Assembly (NCBI RefSeq): GCF_030651995.1
Contig: NZ_JAUSBN010000085.1
Coordinates: 1 to 64,000 of the forward strand
Direction of reading: 5' to 3'
DNA from: Reyranella sp.
GTDB taxonomy: Bacteria > Pseudomonadota > Alphaproteobacteria > Reyranellales > Reyranellaceae
Length of the DNA stretch: 64,000 nt
Shown here: positions 43,956-53,420 of the stretch, in pieces
Numbering within the stretch: position 1 is the first letter of the stretch
How the letters are laid out: each line of letters begins with the position of its first letter
The notes under the pieces: generated by a model
Database searches by the model: none
What the model was told of the DNA's origin: nothing
The model's input: only the letters and a program-made list of their open reading frames with translations
Program-made: the position numbers and the translations under genes

Positions 43956-44013
43956 ATTCCACAGACAGGAAACCCCGCGCGTGGCCCTAGGGCGCGGGCT
44001 AGGGCGGGCATCG

Positions 44014-44033
44014 GGCTCCATGCTATAAGAGCC
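44014..44033 (+). promoter_or_regulatory. candidate promoter of the Trm112-DUF971 operon
   Basis: Extended -10 TGCTATAAG (TATAAG at 44024-44029) framed by arms GGCTC (44014-44018) and GAGCC (44029-44033), 32 nt before the start codon. No -35 match. Confidence 0.4.
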
Positions 44034-44060
44034 GTACAAGAATCAGGGAAACCCCGCACG

Positions 44061-44279
44061 ATGAACTCTCCATCGGACGACTCCGCAGCCCCCCGCCGCG
44101 CCGGCGTGGATCCCAAGCTGCTCGAGATCCTCGTCTGCCCTGCCACGCACGGCCTGCTGGAATACGACGCGGCGGCCGGCGAACTGATCAGCCGCAAGGC
44201 CGGTCTCGCCTATCCGATCCGCGACGGCATCCCCATCATGCTGGTGAGCGAGGCACGCCAGATCCGCGACGTGCCATGA
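44061..44279 (+). CDS. Trm112-like zinc-ribbon protein (UPF0434)
   Basis: 72 aa. Core VDPKLLEILVCPATHGLLEYDAAAGELISRKAGLAYPIRDGIPIMLVSEAR is the Trm112/YcaR pattern, with a single Cys left in the CPATHG loop (others are lost). Trm112 activates methyltransferases in eukaryotes; the bacterial role is not settled. Overlaps the DUF971 gene by ATGA. Confidence 0.9.
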   Translation: MNSPSDDSAAPRRAGVDPKLLEILVCPATHGLLEYDAAAGELISRKAGLAYPIRDGIPIMLVSEARQIRDVP

Positions 44280-44686
44280 CCGCCGAATTTCCCAAGGCCG
44301 TGCCCGACGGCGGCAGCTACGAATCGGACGCAGCGCCCTGGCCCGTCGAGTTGCGGGTCTTCAAGGAGGAGGGACGGCTGGAGATCGACTTCTCCGACGG
44401 CCATGCCTGCGCACTCCCCGCCGAGTACCTGCGGGTCGAGAGTCCGTCGGCCGAAGTGCAGGGGCATGGGCCGAACCAGAAGAAGATCGTCGGCGGCCGC
44501 CGCCATGTGAAGATCGCATCGGTCGAGCCGGTCGGCCACTACGCGATCCGCATCGTGTTCGACGACCGCCACGACACCGGCATCTACAGCTGGGCCTATC
44601 TGCGCGAGCTCAGCGAAACGCGGGCCGAGCGCTGGGCCACCTACGAAGCAGCCCTCGCCCAGCGCGGCCTGAGCCGGGACACCTGA
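44276..44686 (+). CDS. DUF971 (GBBH-like N-domain) protein
   Basis: 136 aa, start overlapping the Trm112-like stop. DUF971 pattern PVELRVFKEEGRLEIDFSDGHACALPAEYLRVESPSAEVQGH, then VKIASVEPVGHYAIRIVFDDRHDTGIYSWAYLREL. The fold is the N-domain of gamma-butyrobetaine hydroxylase; some members occur near Fe-S assembly genes. Function unknown. Followed after 20 nt by the FAD monooxygenase. Confidence 0.88.
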   Translation: MTAEFPKAVPDGGSYESDAAPWPVELRVFKEEGRLEIDFSDGHACALPAEYLRVESPSAEVQGHGPNQKKIVGGRRHVKIASVEPVGHYAIRIVFDDRHDTGIYSWAYLRELSETRAERWATYEAALAQRGLSRDT

Positions 44687-44706
44687 CGAAACCTGACGAG
44701 CCACCC

Positions 44707-45960
44707 ATGAAGATCATCATTGCCGGCGCCGGAATCGGCGGATTGACCGCAGCCATGTGCCTGCATCGCGCAGGGCACGACGTACAGGTGTACGAGGCCG
44801 TGTCGGAGATGCGACCACTGGGGGTCGGAATCAACATCCAGGCCGGCGCGGTGCGCATCCTGTGCAGCCTGGGCCTCGAGCCCGCCCTCGCGGCCACCGC
44901 CATCGAGACCCGCGAGCTGCGCTACGCCAACCGCCACGGCCAGACGATCTGGGCCGACCCGCGCGGCCGCCATGCCGGCCTTCCGTGGCCGCAATTCTCG
45001 ATCCATCGCGGCGAGTTGCAGATGATCCTGGTCCATGCGGCGCGGGAAATGCTGGGCGCGGATCGCATCCGGATGGGACGACGCATCGCCGATTTCGCGC
45101 AGCACGGCGCCACGGTGACCGCGCGCTTCGCCGACCGCGACGGAGCGATCGTCGAGGAAGCCACGGCCGATCTCCTGATCGCCGCCGACGGCATCCACTC
45201 GGCGGTCCGTGCCCGCTACTATCCGAACGAGGGACCGCCCAAGTGGCAGGGCATCCTGATGTGGCGCGGCGTCACCGTGGGCAAGCCCTATCTCGGCGGC
45301 AACACGATGGTGCAGGCCGGCCATCACAACCAGAAATTCGTCTGCTATCCGATCAGCCGCGCCCACGCCGAACGCGGCGAAGCACTGATCAACTGGATCT
45401 GCGACCTCCACATGGGCGACGACGCGCTGCCCTCGCGCGAGGACTGGAACAAGCCGGGCCGGCTGGAGGATTTCCTGCCGCGCTTCGCCGACTGGAACTT
45501 CGGCTGGCTCGACGTGCCGGACGTCATCCGCAACGCGCATACGATCCTGGAATTCCCCATGGTCGATCGCGATCCGCTGCCGCGCTGGAGCCACGGCCGC
45601 ATCACGCTGCTGGGCGATGCGGCCCATCCCATGTATCCGATCGGCTCGAACGGCGCCTCGCAGGCGATCCTCGACGGCGAGGCGATCACGCAGGAGCTGG
45701 CCGTCGGCGACGATCCCGAGGCCGCGCTCAAGCGCTACGAGGAGCGGCGCCTGCCGCCCACGGCGCGCATCGTCGAGAGTAACCGGCGCAAGGGGATCGA
45801 CGTGATGCTCGACATCGTCGAGCAGCGCGCGCCGCAGGGATTCACCGATCTCGAAAGCGTGCTGCCGTCGGACGAACTCGAGAAGATCGTCGGCGACTAC
45901 AAGAAGCTCGTCACCCAGGACCGCGAGACGCTGCTGAAGCTCGCCGCCGCCTCGAAGTGA
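44707..45960 (+). CDS. FAD-dependent monooxygenase (PheA/TetX-like, flavin-dependent oxidoreductase)
   Basis: 417 aa. FAD motifs: GxGxxG in IIIAGAGIGGLTAAMCLHRAGHDVQVYE, DG motif in LLIAADGIHSAVRARYY, GD motif in ITLLGDAAHPMYPIGSNGASQAILDG. Class A aromatic-hydroxylase type using NAD(P)H. The HWxxS-like HRGEL and the long middle domain define the substrate pocket, which I cannot assign. Last gene of the 44061 operon. Confidence 0.9.
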   Translation: MKIIIAGAGIGGLTAAMCLHRAGHDVQVYEAVSEMRPLGVGINIQAGAVRILCSLGLEPALAATAIETRELRYANRHGQTIWADPRGRHAGLPWPQFSIHRGELQMILVHAAREMLGADRIRMGRRIADFAQHGATVTARFADRDGAIVEEATADLLIAADGIHSAVRARYYPNEGPPKWQGILMWRGVTVGKPYLGGNTMVQAGHHNQKFVCYPISRAHAERGEALINWICDLHMGDDALPSREDWNKPGRLEDFLPRFADWNFGWLDVPDVIRNAHTILEFPMVDRDPLPRWSHGRITLLGDAAHPMYPIGSNGASQAILDGEAITQELAVGDDPEAALKRYEERRLPPTARIVESNRRKGIDVMLDIVEQRAPQGFTDLESVLPSDELEKIVGDYKKLVTQDRETLLKLAAASK

Positions 45961-45971
45961 TCCGCCCAAAC

Positions 45972-46014
45972 GAAAACCGGCCCCTCTCGGGACCGGCCGT
46001 GGTGGCGTTTTAGT
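45972..46014. terminator. possible bidirectional terminator after the monooxygenase gene
   Basis: An imperfect stem (arms CCGGcCCC and GGGaCCGG, loop TCTC) is followed on the plus strand, after an extra spacer, by GCGTTTT, and on the minus strand at once by TTTTCG. The rest of 46015-46130 holds nothing I can identify. Confidence 0.4.
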
Positions 46015-46130
46015 CCGGCCATCACATCGCCGGCACCACCGAGGAACTTTATGCCAGAGGGCGATGACAGAATTATGGCCATGACACAGGCAATTCCTGC
46101 CGTTTCCGGCGGGACTATCGCGTATGAGTC

Positions 46131-46229
46131 AAGGGTCCCTCACTGCGTTCGGGATGACACTGTCTTCAGCATCAGCGCACTGCGCCAACCTCAGCAACAT
46201 TGTCATCCCGAACGCAGTGAGGGACCTTT
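46131..46229. repeat. intergenic palindrome, family 2 (TGTCATCCCGA type), copy with 29-bp arms
   Basis: Arms AAGGGTCCCTCACTGCGTTC... (46131-46159) and its complement at 46201-46229; 28 of 29 positions pair. The loop is 41 nt. Lies in the 347-nt gap between the monooxygenase and murJ; a sister copy is at 63423. Confidence 0.92.
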
Positions 46230-46307
46230 CACTTTCCCCGAAGCTCCAGCTGCCAGGGCCATTGAGGCTACGTGCGATAGCCCCGCCGTTTCCCGGAGGC
46301 CGCGCGC

Positions 46308-47894
46308 ATGAGTCTCGTCCGGGCCATCGCGACGGTCGGCGGCTTCACGCTGCTCAGCCGGATCGTGGGATTCGTGCGCGACATCGTGCTGTCGGCGGTG
46401 CTGGGCTCCGGCGCCGTGGCGGACGCCTTCTTCGTCGCCTTCAAGCTTCCCAATTTCTTCCGCCGCCTGTTCGCCGAGGGCGCCTTCTCGGCCGCCTTCG
46501 TGCCGCTGTTCGCCCGCGAATTGACGGGCGGCGGCCGCGAGGAGGCGATGGCCTTCGCACGGCAGGCCCAGGCCGCGCTGCTTCTGGTGCTGGTTCCGTT
46601 CACCGCGCTGCTGATCCTCGCGATGCCCTGGGTGATGGCCCTGCTCGCCCCCGGCATGCGCGACGATCCACCGACATTTGCCATGGCGGTCGAGTTCGGG
46701 CGCATCGCCTTTCCCTACCTGCTGTTCATCTCGCTGACCTCGCTCTACGGCGGCGTGCTGAACAGCATCGACCGCTTCGCCCATGTCGCCGCGACGCCGG
46801 TGCTCCTCAACCTCACGCTGATCGCCGCCGTGCTGGGGCTGACGCCGCTGCTTCCCAACGCGGGTTACGCCGCCTCGATCGGCGTGGCGATCGCGGGCGT
46901 GCTGCAGTGGGTCTGGCTGCTGGTCGCCTGCGGACGCGAGGAGGTCGGCATGGCGCTGGTGCGGCCGCGGCTCACGCCGCGGGTGACACGGCTGGTGAAG
47001 CTCGCGACGCCAGTCGCGATCGGCGGCGGAGCGCAGCAGATCAGCGTCGTGCTCGACGTCGTCTGGGCCTCGCTGCTGCCCGTGGGCACGATCTCCGCGC
47101 TCTACTATGCCGACCGCGTCGCCCAGCTGCCGCTCGGGGTCGTCGGCATCGCCATCGGCACGGCGCTGCTGCCGCTGCTCGCGCGCGAGCTGCGCGCCGG
47201 CAACACGCAGTCGGCCATGACCAACCAGAATCGCGCCCTGGAATTCGGCCTGCTGTTCAGCCTGCCGGCCGCCGTGGCCCTCTGGCTGCTGGCCGATCCG
47301 ATCATCCGCGTCCTGTTCGAGCGCGGCCGGTTCCTGCCCGAGGATACGCTGCGCTCCGCGAGCGCCCTGGCCGCCTTCGCCGTCGGCCTGCCGGCCTTCG
47401 TGCTGGTCAAGGCGCTGGCACCCGGCTTCTTCGCCCGCGAGGATACGCGCACGCCGCTCTACATCGCCCTGGCGGCGATCACCGCCAACGTCCTGTTGAA
47501 CGTCTATTTCCTGTTCGCCACGTCGCTGGAGCTGGTCGGCATCGCGCTTGCCTCCTCCCTGTCGGGCTGGCTGAACGCGGCGCTGCTGGCCGCCGTCCTG
47601 CGCCGGCGCCGCCAATGGATTCCTGACGGCCGATTGATCTCGCGCGGCGTCCGGATCGTCGGCGCCAGCGCCGGCATGGGGGCGGCCCTTTGGTTCGGTC
47701 TGCAATGGCTGGCGAGGCCCCTGTCGCGCGCCGACATCGAGGGCGGCCTGGCGCTGGCCGGTCTCTGCATGATCGGGATCGCGGCCTATGCGCTGCTGGG
47801 CGCCGCGCTCGGCGTCGTGAGAATTTCCGAGCTGCGCTACGTGATGCGCCGCCAGCCCGGGCTCACGTCAGCCGACCCAGGCGAACAACCGTGA
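46308..47894 (+). CDS. murJ: lipid II flippase MurJ
   Basis: 528 aa with 14 helices. MurJ start pattern TVGGFTLLSRIVGFVRDIVLSAVLGSGAVADAFFVAFKLPNFFRRLFAEGAFSAAFVPLF is complete; EFGRIAFPYLLFISLTSLYGGVLNS also fits. Flips lipid II across the inner membrane for peptidoglycan. Ends 32 nt inside the convergent aspartoacylase-like gene. Confidence 0.95.
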   Translation: MSLVRAIATVGGFTLLSRIVGFVRDIVLSAVLGSGAVADAFFVAFKLPNFFRRLFAEGAFSAAFVPLFARELTGGGREEAMAFARQAQAALLLVLVPFTALLILAMPWVMALLAPGMRDDPPTFAMAVEFGRIAFPYLLFISLTSLYGGVLNSIDRFAHVAATPVLLNLTLIAAVLGLTPLLPNAGYAASIGVAIAGVLQWVWLLVACGREEVGMALVRPRLTPRVTRLVKLATPVAIGGGAQQISVVLDVVWASLLPVGTISALYYADRVAQLPLGVVGIAIGTALLPLLARELRAGNTQSAMTNQNRALEFGLLFSLPAAVALWLLADPIIRVLFERGRFLPEDTLRSASALAAFAVGLPAFVLVKALAPGFFAREDTRTPLYIALAAITANVLLNVYFLFATSLELVGIALASSLSGWLNAALLAAVLRRRRQWIPDGRLISRGVRIVGASAGMGAALWFGLQWLARPLSRADIEGGLALAGLCMIGIAAYALLGAALGVVRISELRYVMRRQPGLTSADPGEQP

Positions 47895-48804
47895 CGCCGG
47901 GCCGCAGCGGCCGGCTCGACGAGGGCATGACCAGTACGCAATCGTCATAAGGCGTCGTCACCGGCTCGTCGTCGTCATGGCCCAGCACGGTGCCCGCCTT
48001 GGCGATCACGTCCTGGCCCTCGAAGCGCTGCGCCGGCGTGAAGTTGCCGCGCTTGGTGGCGACTGCATGCGTCACCTCGACGACGCGCTGGCTGGCAGGC
48101 GTCGGCTGGCGCCAGCCGGCGGGAAGATCGGCCTCTTCGAGCGCTCCTGCCTCGACGAGGAAACGGGCCGTCACGTCCTTGGCGACCACGACCGAGGAGG
48201 CGCGCCAGTGCTGGCCGGTCTCGATCAGCAGGGCGTTCTTGGGGCTCTTCGGATCGCCGAACCCGCCATAGTCGCGCATGCGCATGCCGGCGGCGTGGCC
48301 GGCGTCGCGCACGATGTCGACCGGCGTGCCGATCCGCTTCGCGAAGGCCACGCCCTTGTCGAGCGGGCCGGACAGCATCAGCGGCACGCAATCGTCGTGC
48401 ATGGAATGGAGGTCGAGCAGCAGGTCGGCCCGCTCGACGAAGGGCTTCAGCACCTGCGCCCGCCGCGTCTCGACGGTGGTCGCGGGCTCGTCAAGCCGAC
48501 CCCACACCCGGTTGAAATCCTCATCGACCAGGCGCGACTTGAACGGCGTGCGCGGATCGAACGAGTGATACGCCTCGATGTTGTTGAAGGACAGGATCAG
48601 CGTGCCCTTGCGCGGCATCACCTTCATGTCCAGCAACGCGTCGACCACGATGGCCCCCGAGACCTCGTTGCCGTGCGTCAGCGACGCCACCATCACCGTC
48701 GGCCCGGGCGTGCCGCTTTCCAGGACATGGATGTAAGGCGCGGCGCCCGTCTCCCATCGGCGCAGGTCGGGGAAAGTGAATTCGATCGGCGGATTATCGG
48801 ACAT
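47863..48804 (-). CDS. succinylglutamate desuccinylase/aspartoacylase family metalloenzyme
   Basis: 313 aa from the ATG at 48804. Zn-carboxypeptidase-like fold: metal motif SLTHGNEVSGAIV (H-xx-E), substrate Arg/Asn region LVDEDFNRVWGRLD, second His in DLLLDLHSMHDDC, and the C-terminal cap VTHAVATKRGNF. Hydrolyses N-acyl amino acids. Divergent from an MFS carrier (68 nt apart), which may import its substrate. The stop overlaps the murJ stop region. Confidence 0.87.
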   Translation of the reverse strand: MSDNPPIEFTFPDLRRWETGAAPYIHVLESGTPGPTVMVASLTHGNEVSGAIVVDALLDMKVMPRKGTLILSFNNIEAYHSFDPRTPFKSRLVDEDFNRVWGRLDEPATTVETRRAQVLKPFVERADLLLDLHSMHDDCVPLMLSGPLDKGVAFAKRIGTPVDIVRDAGHAAGMRMRDYGGFGDPKSPKNALLIETGQHWRASSVVVAKDVTARFLVEAGALEEADLPAGWRQPTPASQRVVEVTHAVATKRGNFTPAQRFEGQDVIAKAGTVLGHDDDEPVTTPYDDCVLVMPSSSRPLRPGVTVVRLGRLT

Positions 48805-48872
48805 GTTTCGGGACCATCGGCAGGTTGTACCGCTCCTTCGCATGCTAGTTTGCCAGGGACAAGGAGAAGCCA

Positions 48873-50156
48873 ATGGCGCGCAGCCGGTATCGCTGGTTCA
48901 TCGTCTTCCTGCTGTTCGCGATCACCGTCGTGAACTACATCGACCGGGCGGCCCTCTCCTACGCCATCCCCATGATCCAGCGCGATCTCGGACTGTCGCC
49001 GGCCGAGACCGGTGCCATCCTGGGCGCGTTCGGCCTGGGCTATGCCGTCACGACCCTGCTTGGCGGCTTCGCCGTCGACCGCTATGGCGCCCGGATGATC
49101 CTCACGCTTGCAGCCGTGCTGTGGAGCCTGTCGATCGGCGCCACGGCGCTCGCGACCAGCGTGACCATCCTCTATGCAGCCCGCGTGATGCTGGGCGTCG
49201 CGGAAGGGCCCAACTTCCCCGCCCTCACCGGCGCGGTCAGACACTGGCTGTCGCCGCATGAACGGGCGACGGCACTGGCGAATGCGCTGCTGGCGGTGCC
49301 TCTGGCGCTCGCCATCGGCGGGCCGCTGGTGACGGTGCTTCTCGGCTGGCTCGACTGGCGCCTCACCTTTGCGGCGCTGTTCGCGCTCTCCGCCGCCTGG
49401 ATTCCGCTCTGGTATTTTTTCTTCCGGGACGATCCGTCGCAATCGCGGTTCGTGAATGCGGCCGAACTGGCCCATATCCGCAAGGTCGATCGCGGCGTCA
49501 CCGCGGCCCCGCACGCGGTGCTGAAATCCTGGCCTGAGCCAGGCGTGCTGAAGGAACTGCTGACCAACCGCACGCTTCTCGCGAACTATTGGGCCTTCTT
49601 CGTCTTCGGCTACTTCCTGTTCTTCTTCATGACCTGGCTGCCGAGCTACCTGGAGCGCAAGTACGGTCTGGACCTCGGTGCCGTCGGCCTGTTCTCGGTC
49701 CTCCCCTGGCTGTCGGCCGCTGTCCTGCTGTGGGCCATGGGCCGCTGGTCGGACCACCTGCTCAAGACCACGGGCAGCCTGCGCATCTCACGTTCCTGGC
49801 TGATCGCCGGCAGCCAGCTGGTCGCGGCCCTCGCGGTCGTGCCGGTGGCCCTCACCGACAATCTCACCGTCGCGGTCGCCGGCATCACCGTGGCCGTCGC
49901 GGCGTCGATGGGGGCCAACGCCGCCTACTTCGCAGTGAACGTCGACATCGTGCCGCAGCGTGCCGCGACAGCGCTCGGCCTCATGGATCTGGCCTTCGCC
50001 ATCGCAGGCTTCCTGGCGCCGGTCATCACCGGCTGGGTGCTGAACCTGCGCGGCTCGTTCGCGGACGGCTTCCTGCTGATGACGGCGCTCGCCCTCTCTT
50101 CAGTGATGGTGGTCCTGCTGTTCCATCACCCCGACAGGGATCGCGAGAAGACCTGA
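48873..50156 (+). CDS. MFS transporter, anion:cation symporter (ACS) type
   Basis: 427 aa, SD AAGGAG. 12 helices; ACS pattern RWFIVFLLFAITVVNYIDRAALSYAIPMIQRDLGLSP, GFAVDRYGARMIL (loop 2-3) and GVAEGPNFPALTGAVRHWLSPHERATA, as in D-galactonate/glucarate and tartrate carriers. Probable import of a carboxylate. Divergent from the aspartoacylase gene. Confidence 0.9.
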   Translation: MARSRYRWFIVFLLFAITVVNYIDRAALSYAIPMIQRDLGLSPAETGAILGAFGLGYAVTTLLGGFAVDRYGARMILTLAAVLWSLSIGATALATSVTILYAARVMLGVAEGPNFPALTGAVRHWLSPHERATALANALLAVPLALAIGGPLVTVLLGWLDWRLTFAALFALSAAWIPLWYFFFRDDPSQSRFVNAAELAHIRKVDRGVTAAPHAVLKSWPEPGVLKELLTNRTLLANYWAFFVFGYFLFFFMTWLPSYLERKYGLDLGAVGLFSVLPWLSAAVLLWAMGRWSDHLLKTTGSLRISRSWLIAGSQLVAALAVVPVALTDNLTVAVAGITVAVAASMGANAAYFAVNVDIVPQRAATALGLMDLAFAIAGFLAPVITGWVLNLRGSFADGFLLMTALALSSVMVVLLFHHPDRDREKT

Positions 50157-50176
50157 GATGGAATCATCAGCACAAA

Positions 50177-50309
50177 CCTCATGCTGAGGAGGCTGCCCCT
50201 CGAATACCTCGGGGTAAACTCCGCAGCCGTCTCGAAGCATGGGCACGAGCACCGCGTTTGTTGCCCACCCTTCGAGACGCGGTCCTGCGGACCGCTCCTC
50301 AGGGTGAGG
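50177..50309. repeat. intergenic palindromic repeat, family 1, copy D
   Basis: Outer arms CCTCATGCTGAGGAG and CTCCTCAGGGTGAGG. The left half matches copy C with few differences (one is G/A in CTCGAATACC). Located between the convergent MFS and peptide-binding genes. Confidence 0.92.
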
Positions 50310-50337
50310 TCGTGAGTCGAGGCAGTCCGAAAGGCCT

Positions 50338-52128
50338 CTAGCCCTCGCGATACCAGTTCGCGAGATCCCACGTGTTGTTGTCCCAGCCGCTGATCTCGAC
50401 CACGAGATTGGAGGCGGCAGCGGCGGCGTTCGGCCGCATGACCAGCGGGATCACCACGTGGTTCTCGATCACCAGCTCGTTGCACCTGATCAGCAGGGCG
50501 GCACGCTTCACCGGATCGAGTTCGACCTGGGCCGCGCTGTGCGTCTCGTCATACTCCTTGTTCTGCCAGCGCGTGACGTTGCGACCCTGCCACTTGTTGT
50601 CCTTCGTGGCGGCTTCCCAGGAGCAGAACTGGCGCAGGAAGACCTCGGGATCGGGCGCATTCATGCCGTTGCTGTATTCCTGAAGGTCGGCATAGAACTT
50701 GGTGTAGGTGTCGGGATTGGCGACGTCGGAGGAGAAGAACACCGAGGCCGTCACCGACTTCAGCTCTATCTCGATGCCGGCCCGCTGGGCGGCCTGCTTG
50801 ATGATCTGCTGCGTCTTCTGGCGCGGCTGGTTGATCGAGGTCTGGTAGACGAACTTCAGTCTCTTGCCGTCCCTGGTTCGCACGCCGTCGGCGCCGCGCA
50901 CCCAGCCGGCTCTGTCGAGCAGGGCATTGGCCTTGTCGACGTTGAACTCGTAGGACGTCCTGGTCGAGCGGAAGCGCTCGGGGTTGTTGATGTAGTTGGC
51001 CGTCGCGATGCCGATACGGCCGTAGATGTGGTCCTGGATCGACTTCTTGTCGATCACCAGCGAGAGCGCCTCGCGCACGGCACGGTCCGACAGGATCGGG
51101 TGCTTCGTCTTGAGGCTGGACCGCTCGCCATCGACCTCGGTCCACGGATCGGTGTTGTTCAGCTGCATGTGCTCGATGCCACCGCCCAAGGTGACGATGA
51201 CCCGTCCCTTGCCGCCCTTCTCCATGCGCACGAGGATCTCGTCCTCAACCTGCAGGTTCCAGGCGAAGTGGTATTCGCCGGTCTGCAGCACGGCGCGCGC
51301 CGCCGACACCGCATCGCCGCCGCCCTTCATCTCGATCGCGTCGAAATGCGGCCGGTTGGGCTCGTGGTAGTCGGTGTTGATCTCGCCGGTGACCAGGTCG
51401 CCCGGCTTGAAGTCCTTGAATTTGTAAGGGCCGGTTCCCACAGGCTTGAGGTTGGTGGGCGCCTCGCGCGACTTCGCGCCCGTATAGTCGCCGAACAGAT
51501 GCTTCGGGATGATGCAGCCGGCCCAGCCCACGAACGTGTCGGCCCAGAACGGGGTCGGCTGCTTGAAGTTCACGCGCACGGCGTGGTCGTCGACCTTTTC
51601 GACCGTGACGTCCCGGTAGGAGCCGTTCGACACCGTCGCCGTGGCCGGATCGCTCGAATACTGCCAAGTAAAGACCACGTCGTCCGCGGTGAAGGGCCTG
51701 CCATCGTGCCAGCGCACGTCCCGCTTCAGCTTCCAGACCACCGAGAGCCCATCGGCCGACAGCGTGCCGTCGGCCCGGTTGGGGATCGAGGCCGCGAGCT
51801 TGGGCTTCAGGTTGCCGTCGCGGTCCCACGCCGCCAGCGGCTCGTAAAAGATCCGCGAAGCGTCCTGGTCCTTGGTGCCGACAGCGAAGTGCGGATTGAG
51901 GAGCGTCGGCCCCTGCCACCACATCACCTTGAGCAGGCCACCGCCCCCGCGCCGGGTGGGCTTGTAGACCGGTCGGGACTGCGCCATCGCCACGCCGGAG
52001 AGCGCCAGGAGCTGGGTCGCCATGGGAGCGGTCAGCCCCGCCGCCGCCAGGCGTCGGATGAAGCCGCGGCGCGACAGGCGACCGGCTTTCACCTTGTCGA
52101 CGAGACTCCGCAAGCCACGCTCGTTCAT
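50338..52128 (-). CDS. peptide/dipeptide ABC transporter substrate-binding protein
   Basis: 596 aa from the ATG at 52128 (SD GGAGG). Tat-type signal LSRRGFIRRLAAAGLTAPMATQLLALSG. SBP_bac_5 domain: RIFYEPLAAWDRDGNLKPKLAASIPN, VWKLKRDVRWHDGRPFTADDVVFTWQY, GTGPYKFKDFKPGD and SDRAVREALSLVIDKKSIQDHIYG. Orphan: no permease or ATPase genes nearby. Ligand unknown; oligopeptide or opine-like. Confidence 0.92.
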   Translation of the reverse strand: MNERGLRSLVDKVKAGRLSRRGFIRRLAAAGLTAPMATQLLALSGVAMAQSRPVYKPTRRGGGGLLKVMWWQGPTLLNPHFAVGTKDQDASRIFYEPLAAWDRDGNLKPKLAASIPNRADGTLSADGLSVVWKLKRDVRWHDGRPFTADDVVFTWQYSSDPATATVSNGSYRDVTVEKVDDHAVRVNFKQPTPFWADTFVGWAGCIIPKHLFGDYTGAKSREAPTNLKPVGTGPYKFKDFKPGDLVTGEINTDYHEPNRPHFDAIEMKGGGDAVSAARAVLQTGEYHFAWNLQVEDEILVRMEKGGKGRVIVTLGGGIEHMQLNNTDPWTEVDGERSSLKTKHPILSDRAVREALSLVIDKKSIQDHIYGRIGIATANYINNPERFRSTRTSYEFNVDKANALLDRAGWVRGADGVRTRDGKRLKFVYQTSINQPRQKTQQIIKQAAQRAGIEIELKSVTASVFFSSDVANPDTYTKFYADLQEYSNGMNAPDPEVFLRQFCSWEAATKDNKWQGRNVTRWQNKEYDETHSAAQVELDPVKRAALLIRCNELVIENHVVIPLVMRPNAAAAASNLVVEISGWDNNTWDLANWYREG

Positions 52129-52235
52129 CGATGCCTCCATCGCGGTCGTCGAAGCTACCCTGGCGCTCCTGCTATGCTGCAAGATGCGTGAAATCGATGG
52201 GAACAGCCGGAACCTGCGCCGTCAACCGCTCTGCC

Positions 52236-52264
52236 TTGATTAACGGCGCGACCTGCGCGATACC
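52236..52264 (+). promoter_or_regulatory. possible trpS promoter
   Basis: TTGATT (52236-52241), 17-nt spacer, GATACC (52259-52264), 80 nt before the start codon; moderate -35, weak -10. Confidence 0.3.
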
Positions 52265-52343
52265 CGCGCGCCCCTGCCTTCCACCGGCGAGGTGCGCGGA
52301 GGTCCAAACCCCGCGCCATCGACCTCCAGCGGAGTCCACATCC

Positions 52344-53417
52344 ATGCCTGACACGATCCCCGCCGCCACCGGCGCGCCCAACACGCATCTCGCCCCCTAC
52401 GAAGCGCGCGGCCTCAAGGGCCGCATCCTTTCGGGGGTGCAGCCCACCGGCAATCTCCATCTCGGCAACTATCTCGGCGCGATCCGCAACTTCGCGCGCC
52501 TGCAGGACGACTACGAGTGCCTGTACTGCGTCGTCGACCAGCACGCGATCACCGTGCCGCAGGATCCCAAGATGCTGGCGGCGCAGACGCGCGAGATCGC
52601 CTCGGCCTTCCTCGCGGCCGGCGTCGACGGCGCCAAGCAGATCGTCTTCAACCAATCGATGGTGCCCGAGCACGCGCAGCTCGCCTGGATCTTCAACTGC
52701 GTGGCGCGCATGGGCTGGATGAGCCGCATGACGCAGTTCAAGGAAAAGGCCGGCAAGGACCGCGAGAACGTCTCGCTGGGCCTGTTCGCCTATCCGGCGC
52801 TGATGGCGGCCGACATCCTGATCTACAAGGCCACGCACGTGCCGGTCGGCGAGGACCAGAAGCAGCATCTCGAGCTGACGCGCGACATCGCCATCAAGTT
52901 CAACAACGATTTCGGCCAGCCCGACTTCTTCCCGATCACCGAGCCGCTGATCTTCGGCGCGGCGACCCGCGTCATGAGCCTGCGCGACGGCACCAAGAAG
53001 ATGAGCAAGTCCGATCCGTCGGATTACTCGCGCATCAACCTCACCGACGATGCCGACTCGATCGCCCAGAAGATCCGGCGCGCCAAGACCGATCCGCTGC
53101 CGATGCCCGACACGCTGGCCGACGCCGAGAAGCGGCCGGACGCCGATAACCTGCTGGGCATCTATGCTGCCCTCGCCGACCAGGAGAAGGACGCCGTCGT
53201 CGCGCAGTTCGCGGGCAGGCAGTTTTCGGACTTCAAGACGGCCCTGACCGAGCTGGCGGTCGCCAAGCTCGGCCCGATCGGCGCGGAGATGCAGCGGCTG
53301 ATGAAGGACCCCGGCCATGTCGACGGCGTGCTGCGCAACGGCGCCCAGCGCGCCCGCGCCGTCGCCGCGCCGATCCTCGACGAGGTCTACCGGGCGGTGG
53401 GCTTCCTCAAGCCGTAG
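52344..53417 (+). CDS. trpS: tryptophanyl-tRNA synthetase
   Basis: 357 aa from the ATG at 52344. Class I signatures: HIGH-like QPTGNLHLGNYLGAI and KMSKS in GTKKMSKSDPSD. Short N-terminal extension of about 28 residues before the catalytic core. Charges tRNA-Trp. In many alphaproteobacteria it is next to murJ; here 4.4 kb of other genes lie between. Confidence 0.97.
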   Translation: MPDTIPAATGAPNTHLAPYEARGLKGRILSGVQPTGNLHLGNYLGAIRNFARLQDDYECLYCVVDQHAITVPQDPKMLAAQTREIASAFLAAGVDGAKQIVFNQSMVPEHAQLAWIFNCVARMGWMSRMTQFKEKAGKDRENVSLGLFAYPALMAADILIYKATHVPVGEDQKQHLELTRDIAIKFNNDFGQPDFFPITEPLIFGAATRVMSLRDGTKKMSKSDPSDYSRINLTDDADSIAQKIRRAKTDPLPMPDTLADAEKRPDADNLLGIYAALADQEKDAVVAQFAGRQFSDFKTALTELAVAKLGPIGAEMQRLMKDPGHVDGVLRNGAQRARAVAAPILDEVYRAVGFLKP

Positions 53418-53420
53418 CCG

